A stretch of DNA of 18,917 bases from an uncultured Blautia sp. (GTDB taxonomy: Bacteria > Bacillota > Clostridia > Lachnospirales > Lachnospiraceae): assembly GCA_934358405.1 (NCBI GenBank), contig CAKRKL010000028.1, positions 1-18,917 of the forward strand, written 5' to 3'. The notes beneath the pieces were generated by a model that saw only the letters and a list, made by a program, of their open reading frames with translations, made no database searches and was not told the origin of the DNA. A program made the translations under genes and the position numbers. Of the stretch, positions 1 to 6,465 are shown piece by piece. The stretch's first letter is position 1; the number at the start of each line of letters is the position of its first letter.

Positions 1-36
1 GTTGGGAATAACAGGATGGGAATGCAAAGGATGTGA
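1..36 (+). CDS. C-terminal tail of an upstream gene (partial)
   Basis: Frame 1 is open from the window edge to a TGA at 34-36 and encodes only the last 11 residues (VGNNRMGMQRM). The stop lies six bases before the preferred start of the LytTR regulator and overlaps its alternative GTG start, which suggests one operon with translational coupling. In Firmicutes a LytTR regulator is usually preceded by a GHKL-type sensor histidine kinase, so this could be the end of one. That is inference from context only, because the visible residues carry no diagnostic motif. Confidence 0.4.
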   Translation, partial: VGNNRMGMQRM

Positions 37-41
37 ACGAC

Positions 42-788
42 ATGAAGATTGCCCTTGTGGACGATGAAAGGATTTATCTGGACGAAATGCAAAAGCTCTG
101 CCTTGAATTTGCAGCGCAGCACACCATCCAGCCAGAGATTTTCCGTTTTTCCAGCAGCGAAGATTTTTTGAAAAGCTGGCAGCCCGGTTTTTATTCAATT
201 ATTTTTCTTGACATTTTTATGAAAAATGGAAATGGCATTGAAACAGCCCAAAAGCTCCGTGAGGGAAACGACAATTCTCTTCTTGTTTTCCTCACATCCA
301 GCAGTGATTTTATGCCGGATGCTTTTTCCTGCCATGCCTTTGATTATATTTTGAAGCCAATTACCAGAAGCAGAGTTTTCCAGGTACTCCTGGATGCACA
401 GAAGCTTCTCCCTGGAAACTCACGCTATATTGAAGTGAACAGCAACAGACAGAATATTCCGGTCTTTTTGTCGGACATCCAGTCTGCCGCCACAGATGCC
501 CATTATCTGGATATCCATCTGAAGGACGGCAGCCTTGTACGCACCCGCATGACAGCCTCGGAATTTCTGAAGCTTACAGGCAAGGACTGCCGCTTTCTGG
601 TGATCAACAAAGGCCTGATCTTGAACATGGATTACATTTTCAATATGGAAAACAACAGCTGCATTATGACAGACGGCTCCCGTTTTCCCCTGCGGATCCG
701 TAAGGCCAAAGAGCTTGCCCTCACCTTCCGTCAATACCAGTTCAGCCAGCTTCGCCAGGAGCAGAAAAACAAAGGCTGGAATACATAG
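42..788 (+). CDS. LytTR-family two-component response regulator (AgrA/LytR/VirR type)
   Basis: A cytoplasmic transcription factor expected to be phosphorylated by a membrane sensor kinase and to bind promoters through a LytTR domain. Numbered from the ATG at 42 (248 residues), the receiver domain covers about 1-115: acidic pair D7-D8, phosphoacceptor D57 in FLDIF, switch residue T85 in FLTSSSD, and conserved K105 in ILKPI. The LytTR DNA-binding domain follows at about 130-235 (RYIEVNSNR, DAHYLDIHLKDG, ADCRF-like and GSRFPLRIRKA segments). An in-frame GTG at 33 would add three residues, but AAAGGA at 26-31 is spaced 10 bases from the ATG and only one base from the GTG, so 42 is preferred. It probably shares an operon with the gene ending at 36. 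Its target genes cannot be told from the sequence. Confidence 0.93.
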   Translation: MKIALVDDERIYLDEMQKLCLEFAAQHTIQPEIFRFSSSEDFLKSWQPGFYSIIFLDIFMKNGNGIETAQKLREGNDNSLLVFLTSSSDFMPDAFSCHAFDYILKPITRSRVFQVLLDAQKLLPGNSRYIEVNSNRQNIPVFLSDIQSAATDAHYLDIHLKDGSLVRTRMTASEFLKLTGKDCRFLVINKGLILNMDYIFNMENNSCIMTDGSRFPLRIRKAKELALTFRQYQFSQLRQEQKNKGWNT

Positions 789-827
789 AGCGCACCCGAC
801 ATCACATCAGGTGCGCTCTGTTTTTTT
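787..827 (+). terminator. Intrinsic terminator after the LytTR regulator
   Basis: A perfect 10-bp stem (787-796 AGAGCGCACC with 810-819 GGTGCGCTCT) encloses a 13-base loop and is followed by seven T at 821-827. The stem starts inside the stop codon of the regulator. The opposite strand has no T-tract on its side, so the element works for the + strand only. The converging minus-strand phosphoesterase gene, ending at 829, has no obvious terminator of its own. Confidence 0.93.
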
Positions 828-828
828 A

Positions 829-1308
829 TTACAAAAACCGAATCTCCACTTCCGGTTCTTCTCCTTCGTACAGTTCCATCACTGCATAGCTTGGCTGACG
901 GCCCTCCTGCCTTGGAAAAGAAAGGCTGCCGGGATTGATTACCAGTACGCCATTTTTCTTCTCAATTACCGGCTTGTGAGTGTGCCCGAAGCATACCATC
1001 TCGCATTCTCTGGCTGCCGCCTCCTCTGAAATTCCATAAAGATCCATGGAAACGCCGTAATTATGTCCATGAGTCACCATGATCTTATGTCCTTCTAGAA
1101 CGATCTCATCCTCTCTGGGAAGGTCGCTGAAAAAGTCATTGTTTCCAGCTACGATGGTGCATGAACATTCTGCCAGAGCCTCAATAAAGAACTCTCTTCC
1201 CTCCACATCGCCGCAATGGATCAGATAATCAAAGGGCTGCTCCACTGCGACCGCAGCTTCCAGCTTCTCGTCTCTTCCGTGGGTATCGCTGACAATCAGT
1301 ATTTTCAT
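829..1308 (-). CDS. YfcE/MJ0936-family metallophosphoesterase
   Basis: A 159-residue calcineurin-like phosphoesterase of the small YfcE/MJ0936 family, cytosolic with a two-metal (usually Mn) centre, able to cleave phosphodiesters in characterised relatives. All metal ligand motifs are present in order: D8-x-H10 (SDTHG), D34 (HCGDVEG), N56 (AGNND), H80 and H82 (VTHGHN), and H109-x-H111 (GHTH). The length is normal for the family. The start codon overlaps the stop of the upstream rdgB gene by four bases (ATGA), so the two are translationally coupled; AAGGAAG lies about eight bases before the ATG. It is the last gene of the minus-strand housekeeping series. The physiological substrate is unknown. 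A second, divergent member of the family lies at 3089-3631. Confidence 0.92.
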   Translation of the reverse strand: MKILIVSDTHGRDEKLEAAVAVEQPFDYLIHCGDVEGREFFIEALAECSCTIVAGNNDFFSDLPREDEIVLEGHKIMVTHGHNYGVSMDLYGISEEAAARECEMVCFGHTHKPVIEKKNGVLVINPGSLSFPRQEGRQPSYAVMELYEGEEPEVEIRFL

Positions 1309-1889
1309 CGCAGTTCTTCCTTTATTGCCTGCAGAGCTTTTCCTCTGTGACTGATCTTATTTTTCTCTTCCATTGACAGTTCTGCTGAAGTGCAGCCATA
1401 CTCCGGCAGGAAAAAGATAGGGTCATAGCCAAAACCATTTGCACCTTTTTCCTCATAGCCAATTCTGCCTTCCATAGTTCCTCTTACAGTTTCCACTTTT
1501 CCATCCGGAAAAGCCGCTGCAATGGCACAGACAAATCGGGCAGTACGCTTTTCATCCGGAACTCCATCCAGTCTCTGGATCAAATTGGCATTCTTAATGT
1601 GATAGTCTGTATTTTCCCCCATATAACGAGCGGAATAAACTCCCGGTTCCTTATTCAGGTAATCAATTTCAAGCCCGGAATCGTCGGCAAGTACAATTTC
1701 TCCTGTAAGCTTGCTGATAGCGGTTGCCTTGATCACAGCATTTTCCTCAAAGGTTTTGCCATCCTCCACGATATCTGCCTGAATTCCGGCCTCCTTCATG
1801 GACAGAATTTCCGCATCCAGATCAGAGAGAATCTCTCGGATTTCCTTCATTTTATCAGCATTTCCTGTTGCAAAAATAATCCTTTTCAT
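1305..1889 (-). CDS. rdgB: RdgB/HAM1 non-canonical purine NTP pyrophosphatase
   Basis: Hydrolyses dITP, XTP and other deaminated purine nucleoside triphosphates to monophosphate and pyrophosphate, keeping them out of DNA and RNA; acts as a cytosolic dimer. The 194-residue protein shows the family signatures: FATGNADKMKEI at 6-17 with T8, N10 and K13 for phosphate binding; VLADDSGLEID near 67-76 with the catalytic acidic pair; NGFGYDPIF in the middle-to-late part; and SHRGKAL from about 180. Length and motif spacing are normal. The start codon overlaps the stop of the upstream methyltransferase by one base (TAATG) and GAGGG lies about nine bases upstream. The stop overlaps the downstream phosphoesterase by four bases. 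RdgB next to a YfcE-like phosphoesterase is a common arrangement in Firmicutes. Confidence 0.95.
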   Translation of the reverse strand: MKRIIFATGNADKMKEIREILSDLDAEILSMKEAGIQADIVEDGKTFEENAVIKATAISKLTGEIVLADDSGLEIDYLNKEPGVYSARYMGENTDYHIKNANLIQRLDGVPDEKRTARFVCAIAAAFPDGKVETVRGTMEGRIGYEEKGANGFGYDPIFFLPEYGCTSAELSMEEKNKISHRGKALQAIKEELR

Positions 1890-3070
1890 TATACAGTGCC
1901 CTCTTTCTTTTCCTGTGTCTGGCCACGCTTCGGAGGCTTCGGTCCAAGGAACTGGTAAAAATATGTTTTCAGCATTCCATTGTAGATCTTACGGTTTTTG
2001 TCCGCCTTGCGTCCAATATCATTCTCAGCTTTATCATAAGAAGTAATCAGATACATAGACCACTTGTCAAGATTTCTGTAGCTCTCGCCGATTTCCCGGT
2101 AAAGCTGGGGCAAGGCTGCTTTTTCCTCCAGACGCTCACCATATGGAGGATTTGTAATAATAAATCCATACGGCTTTGGATGATGAAGCTCCTTCACAGG
2201 GCGCTGTTGAAAATGAATCAGACTGTCTACCCCTGCCAGCCTGGCATTTGCACGGGCTGCTTTAAGTGCCTCCGCGTCAATATCGTAGCCCTGAATATCT
2301 GTTTGAATGTTCAGATTTATCCGGTCCTGTGCCTCTTCATTGGCATCGTACCAGCACCTTCTTGGAACCACATGTTTCCATTCCTCTGCCAGAAAAGAAC
2401 GATTCATTCCAGGTGCAATATCGGCAGCCATCATGGCAGCTTCAATGGGAAAAGTCCCGCTTCCGCAGAAAGGGTCTACAAGACTGCGGTCTTTTTTCCA
2501 CGGAGTAAGCATAATTAGTGCACTGGCAAGTGTTTCCGTAATCGGTGCTTTAACAGTCATCTGGCGATAGCCTCTTTTATGAAGAGATACTCCTGAAGTA
2601 TCAATACCAATCGTTGCCACGTCCTTCATAAAGGCTACCCGGATAGGAAAGCTTGCGCCATCCTCCGGAAACCAGGACACATTGTAAACGCCCTTCAGAC
2701 GCTCTACAATGGCTTTTTTCATAATAGACTGGATATCAGATGGGCTGAACAGTTTACTTTTCACAGAGTTCGCCTTTGCTACCCAGAATTTACCATCCTG
2801 AGGGATATAGCGCTCCCATGGAAGGGCTTTGGTCGCTTCAAAAAGCTCGTCAAAGGTTTCTGCCTTCACTTCTGCGACCTTTAAAAGAATTCGCTCTGTT
2901 GTGCGCAGAAAAACATTGGCATCTGCAATTCCCTGCGCATCAGCCCAAAATGTGACCTTGCCATCTTCCACCTTGCTGATCTCATATCCAAGATCCAGTA
3001 TTTCCCGTTTCAGAACCGCTTCCAGGCCAAAATGACAAGGTGCGATCAGTTCAAATTTTTCCATACCCAT
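1889..3070 (-). CDS. THUMP-domain class I SAM-dependent rRNA methyltransferase (YpsC / RlmL N-half type)
   Basis: A 393-residue RNA N2-guanine methyltransferase homologous to B. subtilis YpsC and to the N-terminal half of E. coli RlmL, which modifies G2445 of 23S rRNA. The THUMP RNA-binding domain occupies about 45-155. The Rossmann methyltransferase domain follows with motif I-like DPFCGSGTFPIEAA at 199-212 and the catalytic motif TNPPYGERL around 306-314. The C-terminal tail is basic (KPPKRGQTQEKKEG). The start at 3070 is the best choice, although AAGGG lies 12 bases upstream and is weak; an alternative ATG at 3064 would remove two residues. It sits 18 bases downstream of yfcE and overlaps rdgB by one base, so it is probably co-transcribed with both. 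Confidence 0.92.
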   Translation of the reverse strand: MGMEKFELIAPCHFGLEAVLKREILDLGYEISKVEDGKVTFWADAQGIADANVFLRTTERILLKVAEVKAETFDELFEATKALPWERYIPQDGKFWVAKANSVKSKLFSPSDIQSIMKKAIVERLKGVYNVSWFPEDGASFPIRVAFMKDVATIGIDTSGVSLHKRGYRQMTVKAPITETLASALIMLTPWKKDRSLVDPFCGSGTFPIEAAMMAADIAPGMNRSFLAEEWKHVVPRRCWYDANEEAQDRINLNIQTDIQGYDIDAEALKAARANARLAGVDSLIHFQQRPVKELHHPKPYGFIITNPPYGERLEEKAALPQLYREIGESYRNLDKWSMYLITSYDKAENDIGRKADKNRKIYNGMLKTYFYQFLGPKPPKRGQTQEKKEGTV

Positions 3071-3088
3071 TTACAGTGTTTTCCCTTC

Positions 3089-3631
3089 TTAAAGTGCAAT
3101 ACTTTTTACAACATTTCCCTCAAAATCCTTAATAGAAAAAATCCCATTCTCAAGCACTGCATATGTAGGCGGGTTTCCTTCCTTGGGGATGGAAACGGAG
3201 CCAGGATTCAGAAGGACGTAACCATCCATCTGCTCTGCCTTCAGTACATGAGTATGTCCGTGAATGAGAACATCCCCCTGGCATAAAGGCGGAAGGTTAT
3301 TCTGGTTATAAACATGTCCGTGAGTAGCATAAAATGTTTTCCCTTCAATAGCAAGAATGCAGTAATCTGCCATAACAGGAAACTCCAAAACCATCTGATC
3401 TACTTCAGCCTCACAGTTGCCTCTTACTGCATAAATTTTATCCTTCATGGAATTCAGCATGGGAATTACCTGCTTAGGCGCATACTCCCTTGGTAAATCA
3501 TTGCGAGGGCCATGATAAAGCAGATCGCCCAGAAGAACCAGGCGCTCTGCCCCTTCTTTCTCAAAAGCATCCAGCATTTTTCTGCAATAGTAAGCAGATC
3601 CATGGATGTCTGATGCAAACATATATTTCAT
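3089..3631 (-). CDS. yfcE: YfcE-type phosphodiesterase
   Basis: A metal-dependent phosphodiesterase of the YfcE family; the E. coli homologue cleaves bis-p-nitrophenyl phosphate in a Mn-dependent way, with natural substrate unknown. The motifs are complete: FASDIHGS (D-x-H), LLGDLLYHGPRN, VRGNCEAE, ATHGHVYN and HGHTH. With the start at 3631 the protein has 180 residues and begins MKYMFASDIHG, matching the usual start of this family. An ATG at 3640 adds MKF, but GAGGAG is then only two bases away against 11 for the inner ATG; neither spacing is ideal. The gene follows the rhodanese gene by 140-150 bases and lies 18 bases before the methyltransferase. It is clearly different in sequence from the shorter paralogue at 829-1308. 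Confidence 0.9.
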   Translation of the reverse strand: MKYMFASDIHGSAYYCRKMLDAFEKEGAERLVLLGDLLYHGPRNDLPREYAPKQVIPMLNSMKDKIYAVRGNCEAEVDQMVLEFPVMADYCILAIEGKTFYATHGHVYNQNNLPPLCQGDVLIHGHTHVLKAEQMDGYVLLNPGSVSIPKEGNPPTYAVLENGIFSIKDFEGNVVKSIAL

Positions 3632-3780
3632 AAATTTCATTTCTCCTCAGTTTTTAAGCTTTAGAACATTCCAGCCAGCTTTTATATTTCCAATAGCTGA
3701 AACATTTTTCTTCTTTACATTATCATGCCAGACGAAAAATTACAAGAGAATACGCATGAGGATTTTTATACAAACACATT

Positions 3781-4125
3781 CTAATCAGTATGTTTTGCAG
3801 CATCATAATTCACGTCGCATACCAGGTTTCTTCCTCTGTACGCGTTCATTCCTCCAATCACAGTTCGCGTCTCATATCCTCTTTTTGCCAATATTTTTGC
3901 GGCCAAAAGGCTGGCGCCTCCACGATCACAGTACAGCACCAGAATCTTTTCTCTTGGAAAATTATATTCCGTCAGCTCTTCAAACTCCTCGTAAGGCAGG
4001 TTTACCGCCCCCTTAATGTGACCGGCATCATACTCCTCCTTGTTTCTTAAATCTATCAGAAAGGCATTTTTTCGCCCAACATAGTAATCCAGCATTTTGG
4101 CTGAAATGGGTTCAACGGGAAACAT
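3781..4125 (-). CDS. Single-domain rhodanese-like protein
   Basis: A 114-residue stand-alone rhodanese domain, a family that carries sulfane sulfur as a cysteine persulfide in thiosulfate sulfurtransfer or sulfur relay. Visible features are FLIDLRNKEEYDAGHIKGAVNLP at about 22-44, typical of the first half of the fold, and the active-site loop C66-D-R-G-G-A-S72 after LVLYC. It ends with a short polar tail and has no signal peptide. AAGGGGA lies about eight bases before the ATG. It heads the minus-strand series, although the 140-base gap to yfcE could hold a separate promoter. The window has a second rhodanese domain, fused to TtcA at 16201-17334; no link between them is shown by the sequence. 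Confidence 0.9.
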   Translation of the reverse strand: MFPVEPISAKMLDYYVGRKNAFLIDLRNKEEYDAGHIKGAVNLPYEEFEELTEYNFPREKILVLYCDRGGASLLAAKILAKRGYETRTVIGGMNAYRGRNLVCDVNYDAAKHTD

Positions 4126-4173
4126 GGCAGATCCCCTTTTTAATCAGTATATGCCTTTTTTCCTGACAATGTG

Positions 4174-4207
4174 AAAAGGCGCAGGACTTAAAACCCTGCA
4201 CCTTTTT
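4174..4207 (-). terminator. Bidirectional hairpin terminator after the Asn/Ser-rich gene
   Basis: An 8-bp stem with one G-T wobble (4178-4185 with 4195-4202) encloses a nine-base loop. On the minus strand four T follow (complement of 4174-4177); on the + strand TTTTT at 4203-4207 and more T follow. On the minus strand it sits nine bases after the stop of the small gene at 4211 and would separate it from the rhodanese gene. The short minus-strand T-tract makes it a moderate terminator. Confidence 0.65.
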
Positions 4208-4210
4208 CTT

Positions 4211-4381
4211 TTAATATCTGGAGGTAGTATTTTCTTCGGATTCGTATGAATTACGACTCTTATTTTTGCTGCTGTTTTTTGTACCTGTACTTCTGCAATC
4301 CTGAGAATTTGTCTCATTTTCGTAAGAACTGTTTGTAGAATTCTTGCTGTTTCTGTTTTCAGTTTCGTAATTTTTAGCCAT
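4211..4381 (-). CDS. Small Asn/Ser-rich hydrophilic protein, possible forespore protein
   Basis: I do not recognise a family. The start at 4381 is fixed by AGGAGG ten bases upstream; the frame stays open to 4456 but that extension has no ribosome binding site. The 56-residue protein (begins MAKNYETENRN) is made almost only of Asn (11), Ser (12), Thr, Glu, Lys and Arg. It has a single Cys, no hydrophobic segment, and many Asn-Ser pairs, so it is probably disordered. Small Asn/Ser/Gln-rich proteins without a hydrophobic core include gamma-type small acid-soluble spore proteins and some coat proteins. A sigma-F-like promoter lies just upstream, which favours a sporulation role. The gene is monocistronic, flanked by a terminator at 4174-4207 and hairpins at 4569-4649. 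The functional assignment is inference. Confidence 0.7.
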   Translation of the reverse strand: MAKNYETENRNSKNSTNSSYENETNSQDCRSTGTKNSSKNKSRNSYESEENTTSRY

Positions 4382-4422
4382 TTGTGTATTCCTCCTATTA
4401 AATGTTATCGGATTACTTTGTG

Positions 4423-4451
4423 TATTCTCCCCAAAACCAGCAAGAATATTC
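4423..4451 (-). promoter_or_regulatory. Candidate sigma-F (forespore) promoter
   Basis: Read on the minus strand, GGGGAGAATA (complement of 4423-4432) fits the sigma-F -10 consensus GGNNANAHTR at every position. GAATA (complement of 4447-4451) matches four of five positions of the -35 GYATA, with a 14-base spacer against the usual 15 or so. Transcription would begin near 4415, giving a leader of about 34 bases to the ATG at 4381. No sigma-A hexamer pair of comparable quality is seen here. Single-site matches in AT-rich DNA can be accidental. Confidence 0.4.
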
Positions 4452-4568
4452 ATCAAAATGATATTGCTTTTTTTTCCAGTTTATATTATAATTGCTTTTG
4501 TAAAAAGAATTTACCCTTCAAAAATTTTTTTTACATAACCCCTTATTTAATTATTTATACTCCCCTCG

Positions 4569-4599
4569 AAATGCCCGGTAGCTCCCCTACCGGGTATTT
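4569..4599. terminator. Strong hairpin, first of a tandem pair
   Basis: A 13-bp stem (4569-4581 with 4587-4599, one G-T wobble) has a five-base loop. The arm on the + side ends in TTT and is followed by CTCTTTT; on the minus side TTT is within the stem. It lies 13 bases from a second hairpin at 4613-4649. No + strand gene precedes it, so it probably acts as a back-up terminator for the secreted-protein gene on the minus strand. Confidence 0.6.
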
Positions 4600-4612
4600 C
4601 TCTTTTCAGACA

Positions 4613-4649
4613 AAAGGAATGCCGGCAAAGCTATTGCCGGCATTCCTTT
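4613..4649 (-). terminator. Terminator of the secreted-protein gene
   Basis: A perfect 16-bp stem (4613-4628 with 4634-4649) has the loop AGCTA. It lies 20 bases after the stop codon of the minus-strand gene ending at 4669. The minus-strand 3' arm ends in TTT and is followed by one more T, so the uridine tract is short and partly inside the stem. The stability of the stem makes termination likely in either direction. Confidence 0.75.
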
Positions 4650-4668
4650 ATTATCTTACAATGAAAAA

Positions 4669-6315
4669 CTATGCAGCCGGAGCCTCATCCTCCAGCATGT
4701 CACCTGCCATATCAGTCTGATCTTCCTCAATTCCAAACTCTTCTGCACCACTTCCGGATGCAGCCTCCATTACGCTGTCCAGCCATCCCTCCGGCATTCC
4801 GGCACTGGTAAGATTTGCATTGATCGCATCCAGATTCACGTTCTGACTATATTTCTCTACATCTGCATCATTACTGAAATCATAAACATCTGTCAGGGAA
4901 GCAAAATCAACCACTTCCAGATCTGTACCTTCATTGCCGCCTGCAATAGATACAGAAGCAAGGGAAACGCCTCCTGATGCAAGTGAAATATTCCATTCCA
5001 TATTATTTGCATCCTTGCCATCTGTAGTAAAGATCAGCTGCATTCCGCCAAACGGGTCATAAGAATTACCAGATTCATCCTCAGTCATAACACCAGAAAC
5101 CGTATAGGTACCTCTCCAGATGCCATCCTCAACAGCCTTGGTGTCGTAGTCTGTAACATCGATCAAAGCTGCGCCCTCTTCACCTGAGGTAAGCGTATAG
5201 GTTCCGTTTAAAACATCACCACTTAAGGTTCCGCTTCCCTCAAGTCCGAAGCTTTCGTCACCAGAGCCTACCATAAAGGAAAATCCTCTCTTATCTCCCT
5301 CTTCTGTGCACAGATAACGGAAAAGACTCTCATCTTCTCCTCCATCATTTGAAAGGACTTCACGACCTGCAACTTCTCCGTCACCATCCACCCATGCTCT
5401 TAAAACAAAGCCGGATGTATCCTCCTGGTCGATATCGCCCTCCAGATCACTCTCCAAATCTTCAATGGTCTTGATAAAGGTATCATAAGTATATTCCGGA
5501 TCGTTCATAGCTGCTGTCCAGCTCTCGACCAGTCCCTTCAGTTCCTCATCATTCTTAGCAGTGTCCAGAATCTCCCTGAACATTGGAATACCTTCCTTCT
5601 GAGTCACATGACCTTCCAGAACAGTCAGCTCCTGGCTTACGTCTCCGGCAGCCACACTCTGTGTTCCCGGATTCTCTCCATCTGCTACATTATCAAAAAT
5701 AATGTCTGAATATCTGGTAAGAATAGATGTAAGAGTATCTGCTTCCGGCAGATTATCCAGGGTAGAAAAATAGCTGTCCATAGCATCTGCCAGATCCATG
5801 CTTGCTGTGAAAGAAGAATCAATTCCTTCATCTTCCATTTCAGCTTCTGCTGTCTCGGTCATCTGCTCCATGTTCATTTTAATATAGCCTTCATTTAACT
5901 CTGGAATTCTCATATAAATTTCAGAATTCTCCGTGTCAAAATAATATTCAACAGTACAAATCTTCGTACCATTTACCTTCACATCCATGCTTTCTGCCAT
6001 CGTATTGTCATTCACATTTACGTTTGCATAAACAGATGCATCTGCAAGCCAGGAGATATCCACAGGAGTCAGCATTCCAAGGATTGCTTTTCCACCGTCC
6101 TCCAGACTTAGTTTGATTTCTGCATTTCCCTTCACCGTATCTTCATTGATCTGTGCAAGACTCTTGGCATAATCTGCCCCGATTTCCTGAATAATTTTGG
6201 CAAATGCTGCTTTTTCTGTTTCTTTGTAGGAATCTGCTGCCCATACAGCTGTAGGTACTGCACTGATTCCCATAAAAGCAGCCAGTAAAATAGCTGTAAT
6301 TTTTTTCTTCTTCAT
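4669..6315 (-). CDS. Secreted acidic protein of unknown function
   Basis: A 548-residue exported protein that I cannot place in a named family. The start at 6315 is preferred: AAGGAGG lies eight bases upstream, inside what would be coding sequence for an upstream TTG start. The N-terminus is a classic Sec signal peptide (KKKK, hydrophobic core, likely cleavage after AVWA near 26); there is no lipobox Cys, sortase motif or membrane anchor. The mature part alternates short beta-rich stretches, with an early segment about pressing a small molecule or polymer surface not identifiable by motif (YMRIPELNEGYIKMNMEQM), a middle helical part (about 190-300) and a Gly/Asp/Glu-rich repeat-like half with patterns such as FGLEGSGTLSGDVLNGTYTL. 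The C-terminus is very acidic (EDQTDMAGDMLEDEAPAA). It has its own promoter and terminator, so it is monocistronic. Confidence 0.85.
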   Translation of the reverse strand: MKKKKITAILLAAFMGISAVPTAVWAADSYKETEKAAFAKIIQEIGADYAKSLAQINEDTVKGNAEIKLSLEDGGKAILGMLTPVDISWLADASVYANVNVNDNTMAESMDVKVNGTKICTVEYYFDTENSEIYMRIPELNEGYIKMNMEQMTETAEAEMEDEGIDSSFTASMDLADAMDSYFSTLDNLPEADTLTSILTRYSDIIFDNVADGENPGTQSVAAGDVSQELTVLEGHVTQKEGIPMFREILDTAKNDEELKGLVESWTAAMNDPEYTYDTFIKTIEDLESDLEGDIDQEDTSGFVLRAWVDGDGEVAGREVLSNDGGEDESLFRYLCTEEGDKRGFSFMVGSGDESFGLEGSGTLSGDVLNGTYTLTSGEEGAALIDVTDYDTKAVEDGIWRGTYTVSGVMTEDESGNSYDPFGGMQLIFTTDGKDANNMEWNISLASGGVSLASVSIAGGNEGTDLEVVDFASLTDVYDFSNDADVEKYSQNVNLDAINANLTSAGMPEGWLDSVMEAASGSGAEEFGIEEDQTDMAGDMLEDEAPAA

Positions 6316-6360
6316 ATTCTTACCCTCCTTCAATCAGAGTCTTCCGATATACATCATCTT

Positions 6361-6380
6361 TTGTCAGTTATGACAGACAA
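6361..6380 (-). repeat. Inverted repeat in the leader of the secreted-protein gene
   Basis: TGTCA-N4-TGACA at 6362-6375 lies inside a longer TTGTC...GACAA frame (6361-6380). It begins a few bases downstream of the predicted transcription start at about 6387. This is a suitable place for a repressor site or a small RNA hairpin. No regulator can be named. Confidence 0.35.
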
Positions 6381-6393
6381 TTAAGCTATTATC

Positions 6394-6422
6394 AGAATAT
6401 CATCTGACATATTCAATGTCAA
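6394..6422 (-). promoter_or_regulatory. Sigma-A promoter of the secreted-protein gene
   Basis: On the minus strand a perfect TTGACA (complement of 6417-6422) and TATTCT (complement of 6394-6399, four of six matches) are separated by 17 bases. The start would be near 6387, with a leader of about 70 bases to the ATG at 6315. It lies directly after the stop of the AlgX-like gene at 6466, where no terminator is seen. Confidence 0.7.
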
Positions 6423-6465
6423 CAGCTTACCAAATTTCCAATTAATTTTTGTAATATTTATTTTC

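Noticed and set aside
33..41. GTG start three codons earlier for the LytTR regulator
   Set aside because: AAAGGA is only one base from this GTG but ten bases from the ATG at 42, which also gives the phosphoacceptor Asp its usual position 57.
420..734. Antisense and other-frame reading frames inside the large genes (for example 420-734 minus, 1599-1958 plus, 16177-16656 plus)
   Set aside because: They lie fully within or across genes with clear family matches, have no ribosome sites or domain features, and look like frame shadows.
4382..4456. Longer reading frame for the Asn/Ser-rich protein
   Set aside because: The extension lacks a ribosome binding site, differs in composition, and contains the proposed promoter; AGGAGG supports the ATG at 4381.
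6316..6333. TTG start for the secreted protein
   Set aside because: The extension consists of the AAGGAGG site itself, and the signal peptide begins at the ATG at 6315.
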